Positions 44,218 to 53,138 of a DNA stretch of 64,000 nucleotides are shown piece by piece. Under the pieces are notes generated by a model, which searched no databases, had not been told where the DNA came from, and was given only the letters and a program-made list of their open reading frames with translations. This stretch comes from Microbacterium sp. SORGH_AS_0969 (GTDB lineage Bacteria > Actinomycetota > Actinomycetes > Actinomycetales > Microbacteriaceae), in NCBI RefSeq assembly GCF_030818255.1, contig NZ_JAUTAG010000001.1, positions 2,356,001 to 2,420,000 on the forward strand, written 5' to 3'. The stretch's first letter is position 1, and each line of letters opens with the position of its first letter. The position numbers and the translations under genes are program-made.

Positions 44218-46318
44218 TCGCGTCCCTCCTGGTGGCCGGGGGCGGGGCGGAGGTGGCTGAGCTCGTCGAAGCCTCCGGTCCCTTCGACGGGCTCAGGGAC
44301 CTGGCGTGCGGGCTCAGGGACCTCGCGTGCGGGGTCGAGGGCCTGGGCGATGTCGGGGGCGGGGCGGAGGTGGCTGAGCTCGTCGAAGCCTCCGGTCCCT
44401 TCGACAGGCTCAGGGACCTGGCGTGCGGGCTCAGGGACCTCGCGTGCGGGGTCGAGGGCCGGGGCGACGTCGGTGTCGGGGCGGAGGGTGGCTGAGCTCG
44501 TCGAAGCCTTCGGTCCCTTCGACAGGCTCAGGGACCTCGCGTGCGGGCTCAGGGACCTCGCGTGCGGGCTCGAGGGCCGGGGCGACGTCGGTGTCGGGGC
44601 GGAGGTGGCTGAGCTCGTCGAAGCCTTCGGTCCCTTCGACGGGCTCAGGGACCTTGCGTGCGGGCTCGAGGACCTCGCGTGCGGGCTCGGGGGCAGCGGG
44701 ACGCAGCTCGACCACGCGATCCGCGATCCACCGCGCGGACGGGCGGTGCGACACGAGCAGCACCCCGCGACCGGCGTCGGCCTCACGGCGCAGGGTCGTC
44801 CACAGGTGCGCTTCGGTCGTGGCATCCAGGGCGCTCGAGGGCTCGTCGAGCACGAGCACCGGCGCACCGGCGATGCGTGAGCGATACAGCGCTCGGGCCA
44901 CGGCGACCCGCTGCGCCTGCCCACCGGAGAGGCCCGATCCGCCCGCGCCGAGCGGCGTCGCCGGATCGATGTCGGCGGCCGCGTCGGCCAGCGCTCGCGC
45001 TACGGCGACGGCATCGAGGGTCGACCCGAGCGCGACGTTCTCGCCGACCGTGCCCGACACGAGTCCGGGCCGCTGTCCCGCCCACGCGACCACGGCGCGC
45101 GCGTGGGAGACGGCCTCGCCACCCACGCGCACCTCGCCGTCATGCTCGGCGTACCCGAGCAGCGCGGCGATCAGCGACGACTTCCCGACTCCGCTCGGGC
45201 CGGTCACGAGCACGATCTCGCCCGGTCCCACCGACAGCGACACCGTCGGCATCCGGTGCACTCCGCGGTGCACACGCACCTCGCGCAGCGCCACCGTCGA
45301 CCCGGTCGCCGAGGTCTCGGCATCCGGGGCGGGGGTCTTCCGGGCGGCATCGAGGGCGTCGAAGATCTCGCCCGTGGCCGCGACCCCCTCCGACGCCGCG
45401 TGGAACTGCACGCCGACCTGGCGCAGCGGAAGGTAGGCCTCGGGCGCGAGCAGCAGCACGAACAGGCCGACGAGCAGCGAGAGGTCGCCCGCGAGGAGCC
45501 GGAAGCCGATCGTCACGGCGATGATCGCGACGGAGATGGATGCCAAGAACTCGAGGGCGAAGCCCGAGAGGAACGACACGCGCAGCACCGTCATCGTCTC
45601 GCGCTTGTAGTCGCGCGTGACGGTCTCGATCGTGTCGGCGGCACGGTGCTGACGCCCGAACGCCTTGAGCGTGCCGAGGCCCTCGACCGTGTCGGCGAAG
45701 CGTGCGGCGAGCCTCCCGAGCGTGCGGTACTGCTTCTGCTGCACGGCACGGGTCGCCAGTCCGATCAGCACCATGAAGATCGGGATGAGCGGGATCGTGA
45801 GGACCACGATGAGGCCCGAGAGCGGATCGGCCAGGGCGATCGCCCCGATGAGGATCGGCATCGTGATCGCGGTCGCGACGAGCTGCGGAAGATAACGCCC
45901 GAAGTAGGCGTCGAGCGCCTCGAGGCCGTGCCCCGCGGTGGTCGCGAGCGACGCGGTGTTGCGCCCGGCCAGCCACCGGGGGCCGAAGCCGGGCCACCGC
46001 GGCGACGAGCTTCTCACGCAGCTGCAGCGAGGCGACCGCCGCTCCGCGCGCCGACACGCGCTCCGACGCGACGATCAGCAGCCCGCGCAGGAGGACCAGG
46101 GATGCCGCCACCCCCACGTATCCCCACAGGTCCGCCGGTGGTCGCCCGCCGATCGCGCCGACGAGCGCCGAGGTCAACGCCCACGCGAAACCGACGATCA
46201 CGCCGGTCTGCGCCAGCACGATCGCGGCGGTGATGACGAGGAACCCGCGGGCGGCCGTGGCGTAGCGCATGAGCCGCGGGTCCACGGGACGCATCTTCTC
46301 TGCTCCCACGTCACTCAC
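44214..46318 (-). pseudogene. cydD: ABC transporter CydD with two apparent frameshifts
   Basis: GTG 46318 starts the protein; ATG 46294 is an alternative. The first ~110 residues (to LREKLVAAVARL) and the remainder (GPRWLAGRNTASLATTAGHGLEALDAYFGRYLPQ onward) are in different frames, needing removal of one A on the plus strand at 45986-45987. The ATPase part is complete (GPSGVGKSS, GLSGGQAQRVAVARALY, VLVLDEPSSALD). The C-terminus is extended by four 39-residue repeats. A surplus G in the third repeat, near 44485-44488, breaks the frame; removing it lets the frame run to a stop at 44214 that overlaps the cydC start. The two indels may be sequencing errors. Confidence 0.8.
44247..44695. repeat. 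Tandem 117-bp repeats inside the 3' end of cydD
   Basis: CTGAGCTCGTCGAAG starts recur at 44257, 44374, 44492 and 44609, i.e. intervals 117, 118 and 117; the 118 reflects the surplus G. Each unit holds an imperfect inverted repeat (CTGAGCTCGTCGAAG with CTTCGACGGGCTCAG around about 10 nt). This GGTCCCTGAGC/GTCGAAGGGACC-type element is a common dispersed repeat in Microbacteriaceae and other actinobacteria. Because 117 is 39 codons, expansion keeps the frame open. Confidence 0.88.
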
Positions 46319-46375
46319 GACAACGATCCTTCCAGACGGGCCGCCCCGCTCCCCGAGGGAGCGGGACGACCGGCG

Positions 46376-47407
46376 TCAGTGCGCGACGAGGGCGGCCTTC
46401 TCGATGCGGGCGCGCGTGACGCGCTTGCGGAACACCCAGTACGTCCACCCCTGGTACGCGAGCACCAGCGGCAGGAAGATCAGCGCCGCCCAGCTCATGA
46501 TCGTCAGCGTGTAGTCGGTGCTGGACGCGTTCTCGATCGTCAGGCCCGAGCCCGCCTCGAGCGTCGAGGGCATCACGTTCGGGAAGAGCGCGAAGAACAG
46601 GGCCGCCACCGCCGTGACGATCGTGATCGCGCCGAGCGTGAAGGCGGTGCCCTCGCGGTCGCGAAGGTTGGCCACCCACGAGCCGATCAGGGCCAGCGCG
46701 GCGATGCCGGACAACGCGACGACCCCCAGCAGGAGCGGCGCCTGATTGTTCGCCGCCTGGACGATCGTCCAGACCAGGAACAGGGCTGCGGCCACGATGG
46801 TCGCGAGGCCCGAGGTCCGGGCGAGTTTCCGCGCATCCGTCCGCACCTGCCCGTCCGTCTTCAGCGCCACGAAGTACACGCCGTGGGTGAAGAAGAGCAG
46901 CAGAGTCACCAGGCCACCCAGGATGCCGTAAGGGTTGAGCAGCGTGAACAGGGTGCCCACGTACTCGTGATCGGCATCCAGAGGCACGCCCTGCACGATG
47001 TTCGCGAACGCGACTCCCCACAGGAACGCGGGGACGGCGGAGCCGATCACGATCATCCGGTCGAAGCCGCGCTTCCACTTCAGCGACTCGCGCTGGTGAC
47101 GGTACTCGAACGAGACTCCGCGTGCGATCAGCGCCAGCAGGATCAGCAGCAGCGGCAGGTAGAACCCGCTGAAGAGGGTGGCGTACCACTCGGGGAACGA
47201 GGCGAACAGCGCCGCTCCCGCGACGATGACCCACGTCTCGTTGAGGTCCCAGACGGGGCCGATGGTGTTGATGATCTGGCGGCGCGCGATGTCGTCCTTG
47301 CCGAGGAACGGCAGTGACATCCCGACACCGAAGTCGAACCCGTCGAGCACGAAGTAGCCGATGAAGAGGAATCCGACGATCCAGAACCAGAGGTAGGCGA
47401 GATCCAT
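46376..47407 (-). CDS. cydB: Cytochrome bd ubiquinol/menaquinol oxidase subunit II
   Basis: The 343-residue membrane protein has eight or nine helices, starting AYLWFWIVGFLFIGYFVLDGFDFGVGM and including IGPVWDLNETWVIVAGAALFASFPEWYA, the conserved quinol-oxidase region. It pairs with CydA and precedes cydD by 57 bp. The start at 47407 is 20 nt after the cydA stop. Confidence 0.92.
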   Translation of the reverse strand: MDLAYLWFWIVGFLFIGYFVLDGFDFGVGMSLPFLGKDDIARRQIINTIGPVWDLNETWVIVAGAALFASFPEWYATLFSGFYLPLLLILLALIARGVSFEYRHQRESLKWKRGFDRMIVIGSAVPAFLWGVAFANIVQGVPLDADHEYVGTLFTLLNPYGILGGLVTLLLFFTHGVYFVALKTDGQVRTDARKLARTSGLATIVAAALFLVWTIVQAANNQAPLLLGVVALSGIAALALIGSWVANLRDREGTAFTLGAITIVTAVAALFFALFPNVMPSTLEAGSGLTIENASSTDYTLTIMSWAALIFLPLVLAYQGWTYWVFRKRVTRARIEKAALVAH

Positions 47408-47427
47408 GATGTTCTCCTTGAGCCGAC

Positions 47428-48870
47428 TCAGTAGACGGTGGTCGGGGTGTTCTCGACGGTGTCGGGCTCCCGCGCCGCGTTCGGATCCGGCAGTGGGTCC
47501 GGTCCCTTCTGCGCGTACTTCTTGATGAGTCCGAATTCGACCACCGCGAGGCTCGCGTAGGTGAGGGTGAAGGCGATGAGCGAGACGAGCACGCTCCATC
47601 CCGGGACGCTGGGGGAGACGCCGTCCTGCGTGAGCATCAGGCCGAAGACGATCCACGGCTGGCGGCCCATCTCGGTGAAGACCCAGCCGACGAGGCTCGC
47701 GATCATCGGCAGGGGAGCGGCCCAGATCGCCACGCGCCACATCCACTGCTTCACGGGGCGGGTCGCCTTCTTGCGCGTGACCCACAGACCGACCGCGCTG
47801 ATGAGGGCGGTCAGGCCGCCGAGCGCGATCATCCAGCGGAAGGCCCAGTAGGTGACCCACAGCACGGGCGCGAAGTTCCCGTCCACCTGGTCGGCGAACT
47901 GCGGGAACATCTGCTGGCTGTACAGCGTGTTCAGGTCGTTGATGCCTTCGACGCAGCCGTCGAGGGAGTGCGTCGACAGGATGCTGAGGAGGAAGGGCAC
48001 GCGGATCGAGAACAGCTCGCTCGTGCCGTCGGGGGTGCCCAACGTGAAGATCGAGAACGAGGCATCCTGTCCGCAGACGGTGTTGAAGGTCGCCTCCGCC
48101 GCCGCCATCTTCATCGGCTGGGTCGCGACCATCACCAGGCTGAGCTGGTCACCGGCGACAGCCACGAGCACGAAGGACACGATCGCCGACCACAGCCCGA
48201 ATCGGAGGGTCGTGCGCATCATCTCGACGTTGCGACCGCGAGCGAGGTGCCAGGCGGAGATCGAGGCCACGATCATCGCCGCGAACATCCAGCCCGAGAA
48301 GATCGTGTGCGGGAAGGCCGCGAGCGCCACGGGGTTGGTGAGCATCGCCCAGAAGTCGACGAGTTCGGCGCGGTGGCCGTCGGCGGCCATCTGGTAGCCG
48401 ACCGGGTTCTGCATGAACGCGTTGGCGGCGATGATGAAGTAGGCCGAGAACGTGGCCCCGAGGGTCGCCATCCAGATGCTCGCGAGGTGAGCGAGGCGAG
48501 GGAGCTTGTCCCAGCCGAAGATCCACAGGCCGATGAAGGTGGCTTCGAGGAAGAAGGCGAGGAGCCCCTCGAAGGCGAGCGGTGCGCCGAAGACATCGCC
48601 CACGAAGCGGGAGTACGCCGACCAGTTCATGCCGAACTGGAACTCCTGGACGATGCCGGTGACGACGCCCATGGCGAAGTTGATGAGGAAGATCTTCCCG
48701 AAGAACCGGGTGAGGTGCAGCCACTTCACGTCTCCGGTGCGGTACCAGACGGTCTGGAAGATCGCGACGACGAGCGACATCCCCAGTGTCAGAGGCACGA
48801 AGAGGAAGTGGTACAGGGTCGTCAACCCGAACTGCCAGCGGGCGAGAGCGAGGGGGTCGAGCCACTCCAC
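47428..48870 (-). CDS. cydA: Cytochrome bd oxidase subunit I
   Basis: GTG 48870 is the start because GGAGG lies 6 nt upstream; the longer open frame is not needed. The 480-residue protein carries RWQFGLTTLYHFLFVPLTLGMS with a haem-ligand His, the GIVQEFQFGMNWSAYSRFVGDVFG helix and the GRQPWIVFG motif. At 480 residues it has a short Q-loop, as in most actinobacterial bd oxidases. The enzyme reduces oxygen at low concentration. Confidence 0.92.
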   Translation of the reverse strand: MEWLDPLALARWQFGLTTLYHFLFVPLTLGMSLVVAIFQTVWYRTGDVKWLHLTRFFGKIFLINFAMGVVTGIVQEFQFGMNWSAYSRFVGDVFGAPLAFEGLLAFFLEATFIGLWIFGWDKLPRLAHLASIWMATLGATFSAYFIIAANAFMQNPVGYQMAADGHRAELVDFWAMLTNPVALAAFPHTIFSGWMFAAMIVASISAWHLARGRNVEMMRTTLRFGLWSAIVSFVLVAVAGDQLSLVMVATQPMKMAAAEATFNTVCGQDASFSIFTLGTPDGTSELFSIRVPFLLSILSTHSLDGCVEGINDLNTLYSQQMFPQFADQVDGNFAPVLWVTYWAFRWMIALGGLTALISAVGLWVTRKKATRPVKQWMWRVAIWAAPLPMIASLVGWVFTEMGRQPWIVFGLMLTQDGVSPSVPGWSVLVSLIAFTLTYASLAVVEFGLIKKYAQKGPDPLPDPNAAREPDTVENTPTTVY

Positions 48871-49003
48871 GAGGAGCCTCCGATCAAGCTGTGCTATGTG
48901 GTCAGACCACATGCTACGCCGCGCCGCACCGCGCCATTCCGCGTTGATTCGGCATCGAACCATATACTCGGAAAGTCATTTCTCGAGCGTGTTCGGAGAG
49001 TCC

Positions 49004-49555
49004 ATGTCGGTGCGTCAGAGCCTGCTCGCGATCCTCGATCAGGGCGCCTGCTACGGCTCCCAGCTTCGCGCCGAGTACACCCGTCGGACCGGGGCGGCGG
49101 TGAACGTCGGGCAGGTCTACACGACGCTCGAGCGGCTCGAACGCGACGGCCTGGTCGACAACCGCGGAGTCGACGACGACGGGCGGGTCCTCTGGAGCGT
49201 CACGCCGGCGGGGCGCGCGGAGGCGCGCGCGTGGCTGAGAGCGGCGACCGTTGCCGACGGACGCGACGAGGTGGCCCTGCGCATCGCGCTGGCGGTCACC
49301 CTTCCGGACGCCGACGTCCCCGGCATCCTGGCTGCTCAGCGCGCCGGTGTGCGGGCTGCCCTCGCGGAAGAGGCGACTCAGGGCGACGGAGCGGATGCCA
49401 CCGGGACGGCGATCGTCGCCGCGGCCCGGCGCGCTCGTCTCGAGGCTGAACTGCGCTGGCTCGATGAGGTGGAGGTGCTCGCGGCCGGGGCGACCGGCCT
49501 CGCGATCTCGGACGAGCGTCCCCGTCGCGGTCGCCCGGCGCGGGCGGCGCTGTGA
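49004..49555 (+). CDS. PadR-family transcriptional regulator divergent from cydABDC
   Basis: The 183-residue protein has an N-terminal winged helix of PadR type (SVRQSLLAILDQGACYGSQLRAEYTRRTGAAVNVGQVYTTLERLERDGLVDN) and a helical C-terminal dimerisation domain. It is divergent from cydA across a 133-bp gap. That position makes it the best candidate regulator of cydABDC, but PadR proteins often control efflux genes, so the link is inferred. Confidence 0.85.
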   Translation: MSVRQSLLAILDQGACYGSQLRAEYTRRTGAAVNVGQVYTTLERLERDGLVDNRGVDDDGRVLWSVTPAGRAEARAWLRAATVADGRDEVALRIALAVTLPDADVPGILAAQRAGVRAALAEEATQGDGADATGTAIVAAARRARLEAELRWLDEVEVLAAGATGLAISDERPRRGRPARAAL

Positions 49556-49654
49556 GGGTAGTTAGCCGCACGTAGGAGTTTCGTCAAGGCCGGAGTGGAT
49601 CAGAACCTCGGGGCACAGGGTGAGAACACACCCGGACGACCGAAGGAGTCACAC

Positions 49655-49927
49655 ATGGTCATGGAAGCACCGCTCAGCCGCCCGGGTCGCGTCGTCGCCG
49701 CTACGGCGGCCCCGTCGACACCCGTGGCTCCGATCGAGATCCCCTGGACGCGCATCGACATGGACCTCTACGAGGTCGCGCGCGACGGGTACATCGTCGG
49801 TTACGTGGAGGTCGTCGGCTCGGTCTTCGTGGCGCTCGGCGGAACGCGCTACGACCGCGCGGTCGAGGTCGCCCAGCACCTGACTTTCCACGCCGCCGTC
49901 GACGCGGTCCTGCGTCGCTCCGCGTGA
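49655..49927 (+). CDS. Small conserved-looking protein of unknown function
   Basis: The ATG at 49655 follows a good ribosome binding site GAAGGAG and gives 90 residues. After a Pro/Ala-rich N-terminus of about 27 residues comes a compact domain (PWTRIDMDLYEVARDGYIVGYVEVVGSVFVALGGTRYDRAVEVAQHL). I do not recognise it. It ends 4 nt before the stop of the convergent HMA gene. Confidence 0.7.
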   Translation: MVMEAPLSRPGRVVAATAAPSTPVAPIEIPWTRIDMDLYEVARDGYIVGYVEVVGSVFVALGGTRYDRAVEVAQHLTFHAAVDAVLRRSA

Positions 49928-49931
49928 GCGG

Positions 49932-50273
49932 TCAGCGCACGAGCGTGTAACCGGCTTCGTCGATCGCCGCCGCCAGCTCGTCATCGCCGGCGGTGCCGTT
50001 CGAGCGGATGCGGACGATGGATACGCCCCCGACGTTCAGGTCGATGCTCGCGACCTCGACGCCGTCGAGGGCGTCCAGCTCTTCGGTCACGGCGCGGACG
50101 CAGTGAGCGCACGTCATGCCTTCGACGCGGAGCTCGCTGTCGTAGAGGTCCTCGCTCGCCGAGGGGGTGGGGGCGGCAGCCGCGATGGTGTGGCCGCACC
50201 CGCAACCGTCGCCGCATCCTCCGCCGGAGGGCGTCGAGGCGGTCAGTCCGAGTTCGATGCGCTGCGTGGCCAT
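49932..50273 (-). CDS. Heavy-metal-associated (HMA) domain protein, CopZ-like
   Basis: The ATG at 50273 has AAGGAGA upstream. The 113-residue protein has an N-terminal Cys/His-rich patch (GGGCGDGCGCGH), then an HMA domain from about residue 45 with the metal site GMTCAHCVRAV. It is probably a copper chaperone. It starts 11 nt after the csoR stop; both are likely expressed from the operator-controlled promoter at 50576. No copper P-type ATPase lies nearby, which is unusual. Confidence 0.85.
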   Translation of the reverse strand: MATQRIELGLTASTPSGGGCGDGCGCGHTIAAAAPTPSASEDLYDSELRVEGMTCAHCVRAVTEELDALDGVEVASIDLNVGGVSIVRIRSNGTAGDDELAAAIDEAGYTLVR

Positions 50274-50284
50274 GGGGGTCTCCT

Positions 50285-50566
50285 TCACGAACGGACCAGG
50301 CGGGCGATCGCCTGGTTGGCTTCTCTGAGCTTCTCTTCGGCGACGGGACCGCCCTGCGCCGCCGCCTCGGCCACGCAGTGCGACAGGTGATCGTCGAGGA
50401 GCGAGAGGGCGACGGTCTCGAGCGCCTTCGTCGCGGCGGACACCTGGGTCAGGATGTCGATGCAGTACTGGTCGTCGTCGACCATGCGCGCGATGCCGCG
50501 CACCTGGCCCTCCGCGCGACGCAGACGCTTGAGCAGGTCGTCCTTGTGGCCCACGTATCCGTGCAT
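50285..50566 (-). CDS. csoR: CsoR-family copper-sensing repressor
   Basis: The 93-residue all-helical protein has the DNA-contact segment RRAEGQVRGIARMVDDD and the copper ligands Cys35, His60 and Cys64, matching the Cys-His-Cys triad of M. tuberculosis CsoR. A matching palindrome lies directly upstream of its start. It is expected to repress itself and the HMA gene until Cu(I) binds. Confidence 0.9.
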   Translation of the reverse strand: MHGYVGHKDDLLKRLRRAEGQVRGIARMVDDDQYCIDILTQVSAATKALETVALSLLDDHLSHCVAEAAAQGGPVAEEKLREANQAIARLVRS

Positions 50567-50575
50567 ACGTCGATA

Positions 50576-50592
50576 ATACCCCCGTGGGGTAT
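50576..50592. promoter_or_regulatory. CsoR operator
   Basis: ATACCCC (50576-50582), CGT and GGGGTAT (50586-50592) form a perfect 7-3-7 inverted repeat, 10 bp upstream of csoR. It fits the TACCCC...GGGGTA consensus of CsoR sites. Confidence 0.8.
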
Positions 50593-50805
50593 ACGAAGCA
50601 CCGAGTTCCGGTCTGTCAACCCCCTCGGAATTCCGAGCTCGCCGACGGATGGTCGAGACATCAGGAGGTCGACATGTTCTCTCGTCGTACCGGTGGTGGC
50701 CAGCGATGACCGCCGACCCCTTCCCCACCGGCCCCCATCGCCCCGTGCGCATCCCGCACCTGCCGCCGCTGCGCCAGACCCGTGCCCAGCGTCGAGAATC
50801 GAAGG

Positions 50806-51168
50806 ATGACGCGAACGCTGGCCGCGCTCCCGGGCGCCGCACGCCGCCTCTGCCTGAGCCGGAGGAACGGGGAGATCTGCACGCGTGAGGCGGGCCACCG
50901 CGGGCTCCACCATCGCCGCGGCGGTCACCTCCTCTGGTCCGAGGCGCAGGCCGACCCGCCCGAGTGCGCCGGCGCGGGTGCGCCCGCCGAACCCGCTGTG
51001 ACCTTGGCCGACGGATTCCCCGGCGGCCGGGCGCTGTGTCCGGTGTGCTGGGGTTTCGTGCCCCTCGACGATGCCGGCAGACTGCTCGCGCACGATACGT
51101 GGCGTGGCGATCCGACCCGCGAGGAGGCCGACCGCCGGCGTGTGTGGTTCAACGCGCACGGGTGGTGA
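50806..51168 (+). CDS. Hypothetical Cys/His-containing protein
   Basis: The ATG at 50806 follows CGAAGGA and gives 120 residues. A CTREAGHRGLHH segment (C-H-H pattern) and a CPVC pair, with the tail RRVWFNAHGW, resemble small actinobacterial zinc-binding proteins, but I know of no function. An overlapping ORF in another frame (50649-50888) was rejected. It is convergent with the FtsX-type permease, leaving 3 nt between stops. Confidence 0.6.
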   Translation: MTRTLAALPGAARRLCLSRRNGEICTREAGHRGLHHRRGGHLLWSEAQADPPECAGAGAPAEPAVTLADGFPGGRALCPVCWGFVPLDDAGRLLAHDTWRGDPTREEADRRRVWFNAHGW

Positions 51169-51171
51169 CGG

Positions 51172-52452
51172 TCACGAACCCCGGAGCGCGTCGACCGGTT
51201 CGATCCGTGCGGCGCGGCGGGCCGGGATACCGCCGGCGACGAGCCCCACGACAGCGCCGAGCAGCGCGCCTCCGACCGCGACGAGCGGGTCGAGGACGGG
51301 AGTCCACTGCTGCGCGACACTGACGCCGACGACCGCGAAGACGCCGAGCGAGGAGCCGATCAACCCCCCGAGCGTGCCGATCACGATCGACTCGATGACG
51401 AACTGGCCCGCGATCTGCCTCCGCGTCGCGCCGAGCGCGCGGCGCAGACCGATCTCGGTCACGCGTTCCATCACCGACATCATCGTGACGTTCGCGATCC
51501 CCAGCCCGCCGGCCAGCAGGACGATCACGCCCAGCAGGACGAAGACGAACCCCACATCGGACTGCACGCCCGTGCTGAGCTCCGATGTCCCCGGCGGCGC
51601 GCCCACGACGATGGTCTCGGGGGCGTCGGGTGAGAGCGTGAGGGGAACCTGGTCGCGCAGCTGAGGGCCGGCGCCGACCGCGATCCGCGCCCGAAGGTCT
51701 CCCGGCGCCCGCACACCGAAGTCCCGCCGAGCGGCGCCGTTCGGGACCACGGCGGCGTCGAGCAGCTCACCCGCCGTGTCGACGCCGTCGAAGATTCCGA
51801 TGACGGCGTACGCGACACCGTCGATGAAGATCGACGGCTGGGTGTCGATGCGGTCGACGCCGAGTTTCGCCGCCGCGCTCGCCCCGAGGAGCGCGACACG
51901 GTCGCCCCGTCGATCGTGCCCGTCATCGAAGGAACGCCCCGCGACGAGGTGCCCGCCGACCATGTCGAGCACCCCCGCGGATGCCGCGAACAGAGCGGGA
52001 GAGAGGATCGTGGGCGCGGACGGGTCGTCGACCGACACCGCGCTGATCGTCCCCGTGCCGAGATCCACCTTGGTCGACAGCGCGGCCGCCTCGACACCGG
52101 CGAGCCGCTCGACGCGCTCGGGGGCGTCCCACGGGAGCCGGGCCGTGGCAACGGAGGTCCCGCCCTGCGACGAGGTCTTGGCGGGGGTCACGACGATCTG
52201 CGTGGCGGAGGCGGCGTCGAACTGGCGGGCGATCTGGTCCGTCGCCGTCTGGGAGAAGCCGATGGTCGCGACGAGGGCGGCGATCCCGAGGACGGTGCCC
52301 GCCACCGTCATCGACAGGCGACCGGGGCGGGTGCCGATGTCGCTCGTCGCCTCGGTCAGGAGATCGAGGAACCCGAATCGGTCGGCGCGAGGCACATCGT
52401 CGTCGACCCGATGCCGCCGTCGTCGCGCGAACCGGGTGAGGAGGCGCCTCAT
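51172..52452 (-). CDS. MacB/FtsX-type ABC transporter permease
   Basis: The 426-residue protein has an N-terminal helix (GRLSMTVAGTVLGIAALVATIGFS), a large extracytoplasmic MacB-like domain (residues ~60-275) and three C-terminal helices with ERVTEIGLRRALGATRRQIAGQF, the FtsX hallmark. It overlaps the ATPase stop by four bases. It is the last gene of a six-gene minus-strand run. Confidence 0.9.
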   Translation of the reverse strand: MRRLLTRFARRRRHRVDDDVPRADRFGFLDLLTEATSDIGTRPGRLSMTVAGTVLGIAALVATIGFSQTATDQIARQFDAASATQIVVTPAKTSSQGGTSVATARLPWDAPERVERLAGVEAAALSTKVDLGTGTISAVSVDDPSAPTILSPALFAASAGVLDMVGGHLVAGRSFDDGHDRRGDRVALLGASAAAKLGVDRIDTQPSIFIDGVAYAVIGIFDGVDTAGELLDAAVVPNGAARRDFGVRAPGDLRARIAVGAGPQLRDQVPLTLSPDAPETIVVGAPPGTSELSTGVQSDVGFVFVLLGVIVLLAGGLGIANVTMMSVMERVTEIGLRRALGATRRQIAGQFVIESIVIGTLGGLIGSSLGVFAVVGVSVAQQWTPVLDPLVAVGGALLGAVVGLVAGGIPARRAARIEPVDALRGS

Positions 52453-53138
52453 GCCACTTCGTCCACTCGTCCGTCGGCGATCCGGACGGTCCGGTGCGCT
52501 CGCTCGGCCACGTGCGCATCGTGCGTGATGAGCACGAGCGTGAGCCCGTCCGCGTGAAGTTCCTCGAAGAGCTCCATGATCTCGAGTGTCGTCGTGCGGT
52601 CGAGGTTCCCCGTCGGTTCGTCGGCCAGCAGAACGCGCGGGCGTGTGACGACAGCTCGGGCGACGGCCACGCGCTGACGTTCGCCGCCGGAGAGCACCCC
52701 CGGCCGGAAGTCCAACCGATGATCCAGTCCCACACGGTGCAGGGCTTCCCTCGCCCGCGGCTCCCGTTCCGCCCGTGGCGTGCCGCTGTACAGCATCGGC
52801 ATCATGACGTTCTCGAGGACCGTGCGACGCGGCATCAGATGAAACGCCTGGAACACGAAGCCGAGGGAGCGGGCACGCACGGCCGCGCGCTCGTCTTCGC
52901 CGAGGTTCCTCGTGGGAGTGCCCGCGAGGACGTATTCGCCGATCGTCGGCCGATCGAGCAGGCCGAGGATGTTGAGCATCGTGGACTTCCCCGATCCGCT
53001 CGGACCGACGATCGACAGGTAGTCGCCCTCATCGACACGGAGGTCGACGGCCCGGAGCGCGTGAACCTCGGGGGTGCCGGGGAACGAGCGCGTGACCTCC
53101 CGCAGATCGATCACCGGCGGGCGCTCAGCGTGCGTCAC
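52449..53138 (-). CDS. MacB/LolD-type ABC transporter ATPase
   Basis: The 229-residue protein has Walker A GPSGSGKST, Q-loop VFQAFHLMPRR, signature LSGGERQRVAVARA, Walker B RVLLADEPTGNLD and H-loop ITHDAHV. It is overlapped by four bases at both ends, tying it to the membrane-fusion protein and the permease. Confidence 0.92.
   Translation of the reverse strand: MTHAERPPVIDLREVTRSFPGTPEVHALRAVDLRVDEGDYLSIVGPSGSGKSTMLNILGLLDRPTIGEYVLAGTPTRNLGEDERAAVRARSLGFVFQAFHLMPRRTVLENVMMPMLYSGTPRAEREPRAREALHRVGLDHRLDFRPGVLSGGERQRVAVARAVVTRPRVLLADEPTGNLDRTTTLEIMELFEELHADGLTLVLITHDAHVAERAHRTVRIADGRVDEVA

Noticed and set aside
44247..44695. CRISPR or IS fragments in cydD
   Set aside because: Units are head-to-tail 117-bp repeats with conserved spacer sequence and no terminal inverted repeats or transposase.
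50649..50888. 79-codon frame between csoR and the hypothetical gene
   Set aside because: Pro/Arg-rich translation with no motif, overlapping a better supported frame that starts at 50806.
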